A DNA stretch of 64,000 nt from assembly GCF_024809975.1 (NCBI RefSeq), contig NZ_JANUDY010000003.1, forward strand, positions 248,001 to 312,000, read 5' to 3'. Positions 27,371 through 36,682 of the stretch are shown in pieces (within the stretch, counting starts at the first letter, position 1; every line of letters begins with the position of its first letter). This DNA is from Comamonas sp. BIGb0152 (lineage in GTDB: Bacteria; Pseudomonadota; Gammaproteobacteria; Burkholderiales; Burkholderiaceae_C). The notes below the pieces were generated by a model. The model made no database searches. It was given only the letters and a program-made list of their open reading frames with translations, and had not been told where the DNA came from. Both the position numbers and the translations under genes were made by a program.

Positions 27371-27573
27371 AAACCTCGACTCCTGAGTTGTTCAATAGGT
27401 TTGCGCCAGCAGCGGCGCGTTGGCGCGGCCACTCAGCCATGGGCATGGATCAAGCCATCATCGCACAAAAAACAGCACGACCGTGCTTTTTTGTGTCCGA
27501 GCGGCTTATGCCGCCTGATTATCGGCGCATCCCCGCGCACCAGCCTCTATTTTCCGCACAAGTTGGCGGTTCA

Positions 27574-28848
27574 TCAGCCCTGGCTGGCAGGTATTGCACC
27601 ACCGCTATTGTTCTGGATATGCAAAACACGTTGCGGGAACGGAATGTCGATCTTGGCAGCGCGCAGCCCTTCCAGCACGGCAATGTTCACCGCCGACTTC
27701 ACATTGGCCTGGCCATTCATCGGATCGTTGATAAAGAAGCTCAGGCTGAACTCCAGCCCATCGGCAGCAAAATTCACCAAAAAGACCGAGGGCTCGGGCT
27801 TTTGCAGCACCCGGTCCTGCGCCAGCGCGGCGTTCTTCAAGACCTCGCGCACCTGCGCGATATCGCTGTCTGCGCCCACGACGATCTGGGTGGTCAGGTT
27901 GAACTTCTGGTCGGCGTCGGTGAGGTTTTCCACCCGCTGGGTGATCAAGGTCTCGTTGGGCACGATGGACTCGCGGCCATTGGATGCGCGAATCACGGTG
28001 TAGCGCGTGCGGATGTCGGTGATGCGGCCTTCAAAGCCGTCGACGCGCACGTTGTCGCCAATGCGCAAGGCGCGCTCGATCAGCACCAAAAATCCGCTGA
28101 CATAGTTGGAGGCGATCTTCTGCATGCCAAAGCCCAGGCCGACACCAAAGGCCCCGCCCAGCACGGACAGCGCCGTCAGATCGACCCCCACCAACGACAG
28201 CGCCACCAGCAAGCCAATGGTGATCAGCAGCATGCGCGTCAGGTTGACGGCCATCTTGCGCATCGACAAGTCCTTGACCAGGTCGTCGATCACGCGCTGC
28301 TCGAAGGTGGTTGAAATCCAGAGCACCACCAGCATCACCATGCCGACCGATATCGCCCCCTGGAACAGCTCCAGCACCGATATCGAGGTCTTGCCAAAGG
28401 CGAACTGCACACTGTCGAGCTGGGCCATCACCTGCGGCAGCACGCCCAGGATGCCCAGCACCGCCACGCCCCAGGCCAGCCACGAGAAAATCCGCTCGAC
28501 CAGGCGCACCAAGGTGGAGTTGGGAAAGGTCTTGGCCAGTACCCGGGCCACCAGGCGGATCACCGCGAGCGACAGCAAAATCTGCACTGCCAGCCGCAGC
28601 AAAAACACCGGCTGGTAGTGCTCCACCACCATGCGGGCAGCGGCCGTCAGCAGCAATGCCAGCAAGGGGAACAGCGCCCCGCCCCAGGCCGTTTTGCCAA
28701 ACCATACCGAGGGCTTGCCATCATCGCGGTGGCGGTAGAAGCTGCGCGTGAGCAGCCAGGCCAGGCCAATGCAAATCACCAAAACAGCCAGCTCCTGCAA
28801 GGTGCTCGACTGCTCAAAGTCCTGTATCAAACGATCAAAGATATCCAT
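27574..28848 (-). CDS. MscS-family mechanosensitive ion channel
   Basis: This 424-residue membrane protein has several N-terminal helices, then the MscS pore helix (AFGVGLGFGMQKIASNYVSG, near 240-260, with Gly/Ala spacing) and the beta domain (LRIGDNVRVDGFEGRITDI). Such channels open under membrane tension to release solutes on hypo-osmotic shock. It ends 203 bp before etfB in the same direction and is probably a separate unit. Confidence 0.9.
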   Translation of the reverse strand: MDIFDRLIQDFEQSSTLQELAVLVICIGLAWLLTRSFYRHRDDGKPSVWFGKTAWGGALFPLLALLLTAAARMVVEHYQPVFLLRLAVQILLSLAVIRLVARVLAKTFPNSTLVRLVERIFSWLAWGVAVLGILGVLPQVMAQLDSVQFAFGKTSISVLELFQGAISVGMVMLVVLWISTTFEQRVIDDLVKDLSMRKMAVNLTRMLLITIGLLVALSLVGVDLTALSVLGGAFGVGLGFGMQKIASNYVSGFLVLIERALRIGDNVRVDGFEGRITDIRTRYTVIRASNGRESIVPNETLITQRVENLTDADQKFNLTTQIVVGADSDIAQVREVLKNAALAQDRVLQKPEPSVFLVNFAADGLEFSLSFFINDPMNGQANVKSAVNIAVLEGLRAAKIDIPFPQRVLHIQNNSGGAIPASQG

Positions 28849-28986
28849 GCGCCGGTCTCATTGGGTCAAAAAAAGCACAGGCCTGAGCATATGCTGACGC
28901 CGTACCCTATCACCAATGGCACAGCGGGGTTTGTAGGACCGGCTGACGTCCTCACCAACCCCGCTGCTGACGGAGCTTCAGCAGCG

Positions 28987-29766
28987 CTATGACCACACCG
29001 GCTTGCGCTTTTGCGCAAAGGCCTGCGCGCCTTCTTGCGCATTGCTGTCCATCATGTTGGAGGCCATGCACTGGCTGGCAAGCTGGTAGGCCGCTTCAAT
29101 GCCCAACTCGCGCTGCTGGTAGACCAGGGCCTTGCCCATGCGCACGGCAGCAGCGGGCTTGCTGACAATGGCCGCCACCAGCGTTTCCAGCGCTGCATCG
29201 AGCTGGTCGGGCGCGGCCACCCGGTTGACCAAGCCCTGCGCCAGGGCTTGCTCGGCGCTGATGAACTCGCCGGTCAACAGCATCTCCATGGCCTGTTTGA
29301 TGGGCATATTGCGCACCAGGGGCACGCTGGGCGTGGCGCAGAACAGGCCGTACTGGATACCGCTGGTCGCAAAGCTCGCCTCGCTGCTGGCCACAGCCAG
29401 GTCGCACTGCGCCACCAGCTGGCAGCCTGCGGCGGTCGCCATGCCTTGCACGCGGGCAATCACGGGCACGGGCAGTTTCTGAATCGCCAGCATCACCTGG
29501 CTGCAGCGGTTGAACAGGTCCTGGTACCAGGCCCGGTCGGGGTGGGAGGCCATGTCCTTGAGGTTGTGGCCCGCGCAAAAGGCCCGGCCCTGGGCGGCCA
29601 AGACCACCACACGCACCGACGCATCCTGCGCAATCGCCGCCAAGGCGGCACGCAAGGCAGCCAGCATCTCATCGCCCAGCGCATTGAAGCGCGCTGCATC
29701 ATTCATGCACAAGGTCACCACGCCGCGCGCATCGCGGGTCTGCATCAGCAGCTTGCTGTCCGTCAT
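28987..29766 (-). CDS. Enoyl-CoA hydratase/isomerase family protein
   Basis: This 259-residue crotonase-fold protein has oxyanion-hole segments around AFCAGHNLKDM (about 62-72) and AAGCQLVAQCDLAVAS (about 110-125). The usual second catalytic glutamate region reads GIQYGLFCATPSVPL. It most likely hydrates a 2-enoyl-CoA; some relatives (ECHDC3-like) lack the usual glutamates, and the Glu in the second position is not obvious here. It starts 21 nt after the amidohydrolase stop and is probably co-transcribed with it. Confidence 0.85.
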   Translation of the reverse strand: MTDSKLLMQTRDARGVVTLCMNDAARFNALGDEMLAALRAALAAIAQDASVRVVVLAAQGRAFCAGHNLKDMASHPDRAWYQDLFNRCSQVMLAIQKLPVPVIARVQGMATAAGCQLVAQCDLAVASSEASFATSGIQYGLFCATPSVPLVRNMPIKQAMEMLLTGEFISAEQALAQGLVNRVAAPDQLDAALETLVAAIVSKPAAAVRMGKALVYQQRELGIEAAYQLASQCMASNMMDSNAQEGAQAFAQKRKPVWS

Positions 29767-29787
29767 TGCCAGGTCCTCAAAATGTGT

Positions 29788-30741
29788 TTACAGATCGGCG
29801 AGCACGCGGATATGGGCTTCCACACTGGCCGCCAGCGGCGTCATCACATAGCCGCCTTCGAGGCAAGAGACGATGCGGCCCTTGCTAAAGCGCCGCGCAA
29901 TGTCCTTGATACGGTGGGTGATCCAGGCGTAGTCGGCCTCAACCATGCCCAGCTGGCCCATGTCGTCTTCGCGGTGGGCATCAAAGCCGGCGCTGATGAA
30001 GACCATCTCGGGCTTGAATTCCTCCAAGCGCGGGATCCAGTAGGTCTCGACAATCTCGCGGATGTCCATGCCCTTGGTGTAAGCCGGCACCGGCACATTG
30101 AGCATGTTGGCCGCCGGGTCCTTGTCGCCCGAATGGGGGTAGAAGGGGTGCTGGAAAATGCCCACCATCAGAATGTGCGGATCACCCGCGCAGATGTCTT
30201 CGGTGCCATTGCCGTGGTGCACATCAAAGTCGACAATCGCCACGCGTTTGAGCTGGTGGCGCATCAGCGCATACTTGGCCGCCACGGCCACGTTGTTGAA
30301 AAAGCAAAAGCCCATGGCCTGCTTGCGGGTGGCATGGTGGCCGGGTGGCCGCACGGCGCAAAAGGCGTTCTCCATCTCGCCGCTGATGACCGCATCGGTG
30401 GCGGCCAGCGCAGCGCCGCAGGCGCGCAACGCCGCATTCCAGGTGGCGCCATTGACGGCGGTGTCGGTGTCCAGCATCAAGGTTGCCGGGCCGCCAATGG
30501 CCTGGTTGTCAGCGGCCATCTCCGACAGTCCGCGTATCGATGCAATGTGCAAACGCTCATGGCCCAGCTCCAGATCGGACATGCTGGCCTTGGGGGCGTC
30601 ACGCCGCTCCAGCGCATCTCCCACTCCGGTGATCAGCAGGCGGTCTTCTATCGCATCCAGGCGTGCAGCGCATTCCGGGTGGGCAGGCCCCATGTCGTGC
30701 AACCAACAGTCGCGATGGCTGAAATAACCTGTCTTGGACAC
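29788..30741 (-). CDS. Histone deacetylase-like amidohydrolase
   Basis: This 317-residue class II HDAC-like zinc enzyme has RPPGHHA (tandem active-site histidines near 140) and IVDFDVHHGNGTED (zinc ligands Asp and His near 175-188), with a later Asp in SAGFDAH and a Gly-Gly-Tyr loop (LEGGYV). Bacterial members deacetylate acetyl-lysine, polyamines or small amides. The neighbouring enoyl-CoA hydratase gives no clear substrate. It diverges from moxR with only 43 bp between the start codons. Confidence 0.92.
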   Translation of the reverse strand: MSKTGYFSHRDCWLHDMGPAHPECAARLDAIEDRLLITGVGDALERRDAPKASMSDLELGHERLHIASIRGLSEMAADNQAIGGPATLMLDTDTAVNGATWNAALRACGAALAATDAVISGEMENAFCAVRPPGHHATRKQAMGFCFFNNVAVAAKYALMRHQLKRVAIVDFDVHHGNGTEDICAGDPHILMVGIFQHPFYPHSGDKDPAANMLNVPVPAYTKGMDIREIVETYWIPRLEEFKPEMVFISAGFDAHREDDMGQLGMVEADYAWITHRIKDIARRFSKGRIVSCLEGGYVMTPLAASVEAHIRVLADL

Positions 30742-30784
30742 AGTTTTCGTCTCCTTAACTGTTTTTGTCGTTTATTGTGATGGT

Positions 30785-31705
30785 ATGCAGACACAGCACA
30801 CCATACTAAAATTATTGACTCAGCTTAACACGGTGATTGTGGGGAAACCGGCGCAGGTTCAGGATTGCCTGACTTGTTTGCTGGCGGGAGGACACCTGCT
30901 GATTGAAGACGTACCGGGGGTGGGTAAAACCACGCTTTCGCATGCATTGGCCCGCACCTTGGGCCTGCAATTTTCCCGGGTGCAATTCACCGCAGACCTG
31001 ATGCCCAGCGACCTGACCGGCGTATCGGTCTATGAGCGCGAGCAGCAGGCTTTTGTGTTTCATCCCGGCCCCGTTTTCACCCAGGTTTTGCTGGCCGATG
31101 AGATCAACCGCGCCAGCCCCAAGACGCAAAGCGCGCTCCTGGAGGCCATGGAAGAAAAGCAGGTGACGGTCGAGGGCGCTACCCGCCCGCTGCCCCAGCC
31201 TTTCTTTGTCATCGCCACCCAAAATCCGCTCGACCAGCTGGGCACCTATGCGCTGCCCGAGAGCCAGCTCGACCGCTTCTTGATGCGCATCTCGCTGGGC
31301 TACCCGGACCAGGCGGCCGAGTTCCAGTTGCTGGCCGGCCAGGGCCACCGCGATATCGCCAACCAGTTGCCGGCACTCACCTCCGCAGTGGAGCTGAAGT
31401 TCCTGCAACAAGAAGTCAGCAGCGTGCGTGCCAGCGATGCGCTGATCCACTATGTGCAGGCGCTGATTGCCGCCACCCGCTCGGGCAAATGGTTTGTGCA
31501 GGGCCTGTCCCCGCGCGCAGGCATTGGCCTCATCCGCGCCGCCAAGGCCCAGGCCTTGATCCAGGGCCGCGACTATGTGGCGCCCGACGATGTGCAGGCC
31601 ATCTTGCCGCAGACCACCGCCCACCGGATGGTGCCCGTCAGCACATCGGGGCGCAGTGCCGTGGAGCAGGTGCGCGCGATGATGGACAGCGTTCCGCTGC
31701 AGTAG
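30785..31705 (+). CDS. MoxR-family AAA+ ATPase
   Basis: This 306-residue protein has Walker A in IEDVPGVGKTTLSHA (about 38-52), Walker B around VLLADEINRASPKTQSALLEAMEE, and sensor 1 in FFVIATQNPLDQLG. MoxR ATPases act as chaperones, typically with DUF58/VWA proteins encoded beside them, and that is the case here: the DUF58 gene starts 1 nt after the stop. The start at 30785 is chosen because it aligns with family N-termini; the frame is open back to 30734. Confidence 0.92.
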   Translation: MQTQHTILKLLTQLNTVIVGKPAQVQDCLTCLLAGGHLLIEDVPGVGKTTLSHALARTLGLQFSRVQFTADLMPSDLTGVSVYEREQQAFVFHPGPVFTQVLLADEINRASPKTQSALLEAMEEKQVTVEGATRPLPQPFFVIATQNPLDQLGTYALPESQLDRFLMRISLGYPDQAAEFQLLAGQGHRDIANQLPALTSAVELKFLQQEVSSVRASDALIHYVQALIAATRSGKWFVQGLSPRAGIGLIRAAKAQALIQGRDYVAPDDVQAILPQTTAHRMVPVSTSGRSAVEQVRAMMDSVPLQ

Positions 31706-31706
31706 C

Positions 31707-32720
31707 GTGAACCTGCCCTCTGCGGCCTCAGGGCCGCCCCGCACAAGCCCCATGCAGCGGCTGCGCCAGCGCATGCGCCAATGGTGGCTGGCGCATTTGC
31801 CCAGCGCCAGCAGCCATGCCGTCAGCCGCCGCAACCTGTACCTGCTGCCCACCCGCGCCGGCTGGATGCTGGCGCTCACCTTGCTGGTGTTGCTGGTGAC
31901 CAGCATCAACTTTCAGCTCAACCTGGGCTTTTTGCTGACCTTTATGCTGACCGGTGCCGCACTGGTGTCCGTGGGCATTGGCTACCGCAACCTGCTGGGC
32001 CTGCAGTTGGAGCTGCATGCGCCTGAGGCCCAGTTTGCCGGCCAGCCGTTGCGCCTCGACCTGCGGCTGGACAACCCCAGCCGCCGCGCCCGCTATGCGC
32101 TGGGCATCCGCCACTACCAAGGCACGGCGCTGAGCCTAACCGACGTAGCCGCCCAGGCCACCGCCCGCATGCAACTGAGCACAGCGGCTGAGCGGCGCGG
32201 CTACCAGAGCCTGCCAGCGGTGCTGGTCGAGACGCGCTTTCCGCTAGGGGTGTTCCGCATGTGGACCGTTTTTAGAACCACCGAAAAAGCCCTGGTCTAC
32301 CCCAGCCCCGAGGCCAACCCCCCCCCCTTGCCCTTGGGCATGGCTGATGCCGGCACCGGCAGCAGTGCCAGCCTGCGGGCCAGCAGCGGTGAGTTCGATG
32401 GCGTGCGCAGCTACCGGCGTGGCGATCCGCTCAAGCTCGTGGTCTGGAAGAAAGCCGCCACTGCGATGGCCACAGGCAATGGCCATTTTGTGGTGCGCGA
32501 CAACCAGCACCAGGCCCAGCAAGATCTTTGGCTGGATGCGCAGCATTGCGGCCTGGCCGAGCGCGAGGCCCAGCTCTCGCGCCTGACCGCCTGGGTGCTG
32601 GTGGCCGACCAGCAAGGCCTGCGCTACGGGCTGCGGCTGGGACAGGCGAATGCCGATCAGCCTGCCGACAGCGGGCCCGAGCACCGCCTGGCCTGCCTGC
32701 GCGCGCTGGCACTGGCCTAG
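31707..32720 (+). CDS. DUF58 domain membrane protein
   Basis: This 337-residue protein has two adjacent transmembrane helices near 52-92, an Ig-like middle portion, and the DUF58 signature EFDGVRSYRRGDPLKLVVWKK (about 231-251). It starts at GTG, 1 nt after the moxR stop, which indicates tight coupling. With MoxR and the transglutaminase it forms the common moxR-DUF58-TgpA cassette. Confidence 0.9.
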   Translation: MNLPSAASGPPRTSPMQRLRQRMRQWWLAHLPSASSHAVSRRNLYLLPTRAGWMLALTLLVLLVTSINFQLNLGFLLTFMLTGAALVSVGIGYRNLLGLQLELHAPEAQFAGQPLRLDLRLDNPSRRARYALGIRHYQGTALSLTDVAAQATARMQLSTAAERRGYQSLPAVLVETRFPLGVFRMWTVFRTTEKALVYPSPEANPPPLPLGMADAGTGSSASLRASSGEFDGVRSYRRGDPLKLVVWKKAATAMATGNGHFVVRDNQHQAQQDLWLDAQHCGLAEREAQLSRLTAWVLVADQQGLRYGLRLGQANADQPADSGPEHRLACLRALALA

Positions 32721-32733
32721 AAGGAGCACAGAC

Positions 32734-34818
32734 ATGTCCTCTGTTTTCTCTCCCAGCCGGCCTGCGGGCGCCTTCCGCTGGAGCACGCTGCCTCGCGAGG
32801 CGCGCGATACCGTCTTTGTGCTGGCCGTCGTCGGCTGGATCTTGCTGCCCCTCACCGCCACCTTGCCGATCTGGGCCTCTGCGCTGGCGTATGCCTTGCT
32901 GGCCTGGCGCGCCAGTATGGCGCTGCGCCAAAAGCCCTTGCCCGGCCGCTGGCAGCTGCTGGCCTTGCTGGTGCTGGTCGTCGGCCTGACCTTGCTGAGC
33001 TACCGCACCATCCTGGGCGCCGATGCCGGCGTCACCCTGGTCTGCATGCTGCTCACCCTCAAGACCATGGAGATGCGCGCCAAGCGCGATGCCATGGTCG
33101 TGTTCTTCCTGGGTTTTTTCGCACTGATTGCCAACTTTCTGCACTCCCAGTCGCTAGTGACGGCGATGGCCATCGCCATTGGTCTGGTGGGATTGCTGAC
33201 GGCCCTGGTGCATGCGCATATGCCCGTGGGGCAGCCGTCGATCAAGTTTGCGGCTGGTCTGTCGCTGAAGATGGTGGCCATTGGCGCGCCCCTCACCTTG
33301 GCGCTGTTCGTGCTGTTTCCGCGCATGGCGCCGCTCTGGGGGGTGCCCCAAAACCCGAGCGCCAAAACCGGCCTGTCCGAGGAAATGACCGTGGGCTCGG
33401 TGGCATCGCTGGCGCAGGATGAAGGCATTGCCTTCCGCGTCAAGTTCGACACCCCGCAAAACCGGCCGCCTGCCGCCAACCAGCTCTACTGGCGCGGGCC
33501 GGTGCTGTCCGATTTTGATGGCACCACTTGGCGCGCCACACCCAGCTTTCGCAATGCCGATGACAAGCTCTTTAGCGACATCGTCACCGAAGGCGAGCCG
33601 CTGCGCTATGAGCTGACCCTGGAGCCCCACCACAAGCCCTGGCTGCTGACCTTGGACCTCACCCGCAAGCCACCCGAGCTGCCGCGTGGCCGCGCCTACA
33701 GCACGGGAGATCTGCAGTGGCTGAGCAACCGCCCGATTACCGAAGTGAGCCGCATCACGGTGGAAAGCCACACGCGCTACCGGTTTGGCATGCAGGCGGG
33801 CAAGCGCGAGCTGGCCTTCAACCGCCGCCTGCCGGCCACCAGCAACCCGCGCACCCAGGCCTGGGTGGCGCAGCTGGCGGCCGAGATTGGCGAGCGCCCC
33901 GACCGCAGCGAGCAGCTGGTGCGGCGCCTGCAGCAGCAGCTGCGCAGCGGCGGCTATACCTATACGCTGGATCCTGGCGTCTACACCGGCCAGGCGGCCG
34001 ACCAGTTCTGGTTTGATCGCAAAGAGGGCTTTTGTGAGCATATCTCGGCCGCCTTTGTGATCGCACTGCGCAGCGCCGGTGTGCCAGCGCGCATTGTGAC
34101 TGGCTACCAAGGCGGCGAAGCCAACAGCGTTGACGGTTACTGGACCGTGCGCCAGGCCGATGCCCATGCCTGGGCCGAAGTCTGGCTCAGCGAGGAACAA
34201 GGCTGGGTGCGCTTTGACCCCACCGGCTCGGTCAGCCCGGGCCGCATTGGCGCCGCACAGCGCCTCAACACCCCCAACTTCATGGGCATCAGTGTCAGCA
34301 ACGCCGCCACCATCAACGGCCTGCAGCGCATGCGTGCAGTCTGGGAGGCCGTCAACAACAGCTGGAACCAGTGGGTGCTGAACTACACCCAGCGCGAGCA
34401 GATGGACATGCTCAGCAAGCTGGGCCTGTCCAGCCCCAACTGGATGGACCTGGTCCGCATTCTGGGCGGGCTGGTGCTGGCGGCAGCCCTCATTGTGGTG
34501 GCAGCCTTGCAGTACCGGCGCAGACGCAGCGATCCCTGGCTGGCCTTGCTGGGCCAGGCGCGCAAACGCCTGCGGCAAGCGGGGGTGACAGATGCGGCCC
34601 TCAGCAGCGCCTCCACACCACGTGCGCTGACCCGCATGGTGCAGAGCCAGGCGCCCGATGTAGCCCTCGCGTTTGGGCAATGGCTCAAGGCCATGGAGCG
34701 GCAACGTTACGCACACGCCACGGGCCAGGCAGCGCCCAAGGCCGAGCTGGCAGCGCTTCGCAAACAATTACGACTCCTGCCCTGGTCCCGCCTGCGGGCC
34801 CTGGCAAACAAGGTATAA
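32734..34818 (+). CDS. tgpA: TgpA-type transglutaminase-like membrane protein
   Basis: This 694-residue protein has about six N-terminal transmembrane helices, a periplasmic transglutaminase-like domain and a C-terminal helix with a DUF4129-like cytoplasmic tail. The catalytic triad is visible: Cys in DRKEGFCEHISAAF (about 432), His in QADAHAWAEVW (about 474) and Asp in GWVRFDPTGS (about 489). TgpA is essential in P. aeruginosa, where its substrate is unresolved. AAGGAG lies 8 nt before the ATG, and the open frame upstream is discarded. Confidence 0.9.
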   Translation: MSSVFSPSRPAGAFRWSTLPREARDTVFVLAVVGWILLPLTATLPIWASALAYALLAWRASMALRQKPLPGRWQLLALLVLVVGLTLLSYRTILGADAGVTLVCMLLTLKTMEMRAKRDAMVVFFLGFFALIANFLHSQSLVTAMAIAIGLVGLLTALVHAHMPVGQPSIKFAAGLSLKMVAIGAPLTLALFVLFPRMAPLWGVPQNPSAKTGLSEEMTVGSVASLAQDEGIAFRVKFDTPQNRPPAANQLYWRGPVLSDFDGTTWRATPSFRNADDKLFSDIVTEGEPLRYELTLEPHHKPWLLTLDLTRKPPELPRGRAYSTGDLQWLSNRPITEVSRITVESHTRYRFGMQAGKRELAFNRRLPATSNPRTQAWVAQLAAEIGERPDRSEQLVRRLQQQLRSGGYTYTLDPGVYTGQAADQFWFDRKEGFCEHISAAFVIALRSAGVPARIVTGYQGGEANSVDGYWTVRQADAHAWAEVWLSEEQGWVRFDPTGSVSPGRIGAAQRLNTPNFMGISVSNAATINGLQRMRAVWEAVNNSWNQWVLNYTQREQMDMLSKLGLSSPNWMDLVRILGGLVLAAALIVVAALQYRRRRSDPWLALLGQARKRLRQAGVTDAALSSASTPRALTRMVQSQAPDVALAFGQWLKAMERQRYAHATGQAAPKAELAALRKQLRLLPWSRLRALANKV

Positions 34819-34824
34819 AACCCC

Positions 34825-36051
34825 ATGCACCGAATTCTTCAGACCACCCTGGCTGTGCTCTGCGCCGGCCTGTGCGCCACGGGCGCCTACGCCCAAAAAG
34901 GCAGTGCCAAAGCCCGCAGCCCCGAATCCGCCACCACTTCGTCCAGCTATGGCAACCGCCCCGAGGCCGAGGCCTTTGTCCGCGAAGTCGCCGAGCGCCG
35001 CCATATCGATGAGGCCTGGCTGCGCGCCAGCATCCAGCAAGCCCGCTTCAATGCCACTGTGCAGCGCCTGATGACGCCGCGCACGGGGCCCGCTGGCGTC
35101 AAGAACTGGCGCGGCTACCGCGGCCGCTTTGTTGAGCCGATCCGCATCCGCGCCGGCCTGCGTTTTTGGAACGAGAACGCCGCCACCTTGGCCCGCGCCG
35201 AGCAGACCTATGGCGTGCCCGCCGAGTACATCGTGGGCATCATCGGGGTCGAGACCATCTACGGCCAGCAAATGGGCAACTTCACCGTCGTCGATTCTTT
35301 GGCCACGCTGGCTTTTGACTACCCCGCCAGCCACCCACGCGCGGCCGATCGGGCCAAGTACTTCCGCGGCGAGCTCGAGCAGTTTCTGGCCACCGCCTAC
35401 CTGACGGGCAGCAACCCTTTCGACACGGTGGGCAGCTACGCTGGCGCCATGGGCATGCCGCAGTTCATGCCCACGAGCTGGTCCAATTTTGCGGTGGATT
35501 TTGATGGCGACGGCAAGATCAACCTGTTTGGCAGCACCGCTGACGCGATTGGCTCGGTGGCCAATTACTTTGTGGCGCATGGCTGGCAGCGTGGCATGCC
35601 CGCTTACTACGATGTGCAGGTGGACAGCAGCCCCGCCCAGCTGGAGACCTTGCTGGCACCCGATATCAAGCCCAGCTTTAGCGCCGCCGAAATGGCCGCA
35701 CTGGGCCTGCGCATCCAGCCGCCCGGCAACCAGCACACAGGCCCGCTGGCACTGATCGAGCTGCCCAATGCCAGCGCCGCGACCCAGTACGTGGTCGGCA
35801 CGCCGAACTTCTACACCATCACGCGCTACAACCTGTCGAGCTTCTACGCCATGTCCGTGGTCGAGCTGGGCCAGGCGATTGCACGTGCGCGCAATGGCGC
35901 AGCAGCGGCATCGGACAGCGAACCCGCCGTGCCCGACCCAGCCAGCGAAACCAGCAACTCCCCCAGCGCCGAGGCCGCTGCCAAAGCCTATTTGCGCAGC
36001 AAGGCGCGCCAGCAGCGCACGCCGGATGCGGGGAATTTCAGCGCGCCCTGA
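34825..36051 (+). CDS. mltB: Membrane-bound lytic murein transglycosylase B
   Basis: This 408-residue protein has an N-terminal signal peptide (cleavage near AYA/QKG). The GH103 catalytic glutamate lies in GIIGVETIYGQQMG (about residue 145), followed by the substrate groove motif GAMGMPQFMPTSW. It cleaves peptidoglycan between MurNAc and GlcNAc with 1,6-anhydro product formation. No lipobox is obvious, so it may be soluble in the periplasm like Slt35. It follows tgpA by 6 nt, linking peptidoglycan turnover to the moxR cassette. Confidence 0.92.
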   Translation: MHRILQTTLAVLCAGLCATGAYAQKGSAKARSPESATTSSSYGNRPEAEAFVREVAERRHIDEAWLRASIQQARFNATVQRLMTPRTGPAGVKNWRGYRGRFVEPIRIRAGLRFWNENAATLARAEQTYGVPAEYIVGIIGVETIYGQQMGNFTVVDSLATLAFDYPASHPRAADRAKYFRGELEQFLATAYLTGSNPFDTVGSYAGAMGMPQFMPTSWSNFAVDFDGDGKINLFGSTADAIGSVANYFVAHGWQRGMPAYYDVQVDSSPAQLETLLAPDIKPSFSAAEMAALGLRIQPPGNQHTGPLALIELPNASAATQYVVGTPNFYTITRYNLSSFYAMSVVELGQAIARARNGAAAASDSEPAVPDPASETSNSPSAEAAAKAYLRSKARQQRTPDAGNFSAP

Positions 36052-36208
36052 ACCGATTCAGCCGCGCCATATGGTCGTGATCTGCAGGCTTTCAAGGGTG
36101 CTGCTGCAAAAATAAAAGCCCGCAATTTTCTCTTGAAATCGCTGCATCTTCATCCAACTAACAGTCATCGAGCAGCAAACCCGCTGCCCTGTTTCACAAG
36201 GATTGAAG

Positions 36209-36580
36209 ATGATCATGACCCCTCTGATGCACCGCTCGGCCTACGCTGTCTCCCCTTCCGCGATGGACGCGGCCCTGCAGCGTTTTCTGCAAGCCACCAC
36301 CACCACGACTACGACGCCGGACACCGTGCAGCAAGACGGCCAGGTGTTCAGCATCAGCATCGATGTCCCCGGCCTGTCGCGCGAACAGCTGCACATCGAG
36401 CTGCAAGACAAGACCGTGCGCCTGTCCAGCATTGAAGGCGCGCCGCGAAGCGTGCAGCGCGCTTGGAAGCTGCCTGCCAGCATCGATGCCACGGCATCCA
36501 AAGCCAGCCTGGAAAACGGTGTGCTGACCCTGGTGCTGAGCACCACCCAACCGGCAACCCAAACCTTGGCCATTGCATAA
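36209..36580 (+). CDS. Small heat-shock protein (Hsp20/alpha-crystallin domain)
   Basis: This 123-residue protein has an alpha-crystallin domain from about 42 to 118. The conserved SIDVPGLSREQLHIEL and the hallmark ENGVLTLVL close the domain. A run of seven threonines precedes the domain. Such ATP-independent holdases bind unfolding proteins. The start at 36209 follows AAGGA by 6 nt; TTG at 36203 is too close to it. A terminator follows. Confidence 0.85.
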   Translation: MIMTPLMHRSAYAVSPSAMDAALQRFLQATTTTTTTPDTVQQDGQVFSISIDVPGLSREQLHIELQDKTVRLSSIEGAPRSVQRAWKLPASIDATASKASLENGVLTLVLSTTQPATQTLAIA

Positions 36581-36605
36581 GGCCAGCGCAAGCACTTGCA
36601 CCATG

Positions 36606-36645
36606 CAGAAGGGGCCTTGAAAAAGGCCCCTTCTGTTTGTCTTTT
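36606..36645 (+). terminator. Terminator of the hsp20 gene
   Basis: CAGAAGGGGCC (36606-36616) and GGCCCCTTCTG (36625-36635) form an 11-bp perfect stem, followed by a T-rich tail. Confidence 0.85.
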
Positions 36646-36682
36646 GTTGGGTTTGCTGCTTCCTAAGCAGCGCGCCTACCGC

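Noticed and set aside
30752-30775. Possible LexA box before moxR (CTGT at 30760)
   Set aside because: The second half-site is TTTA, not ACAG.
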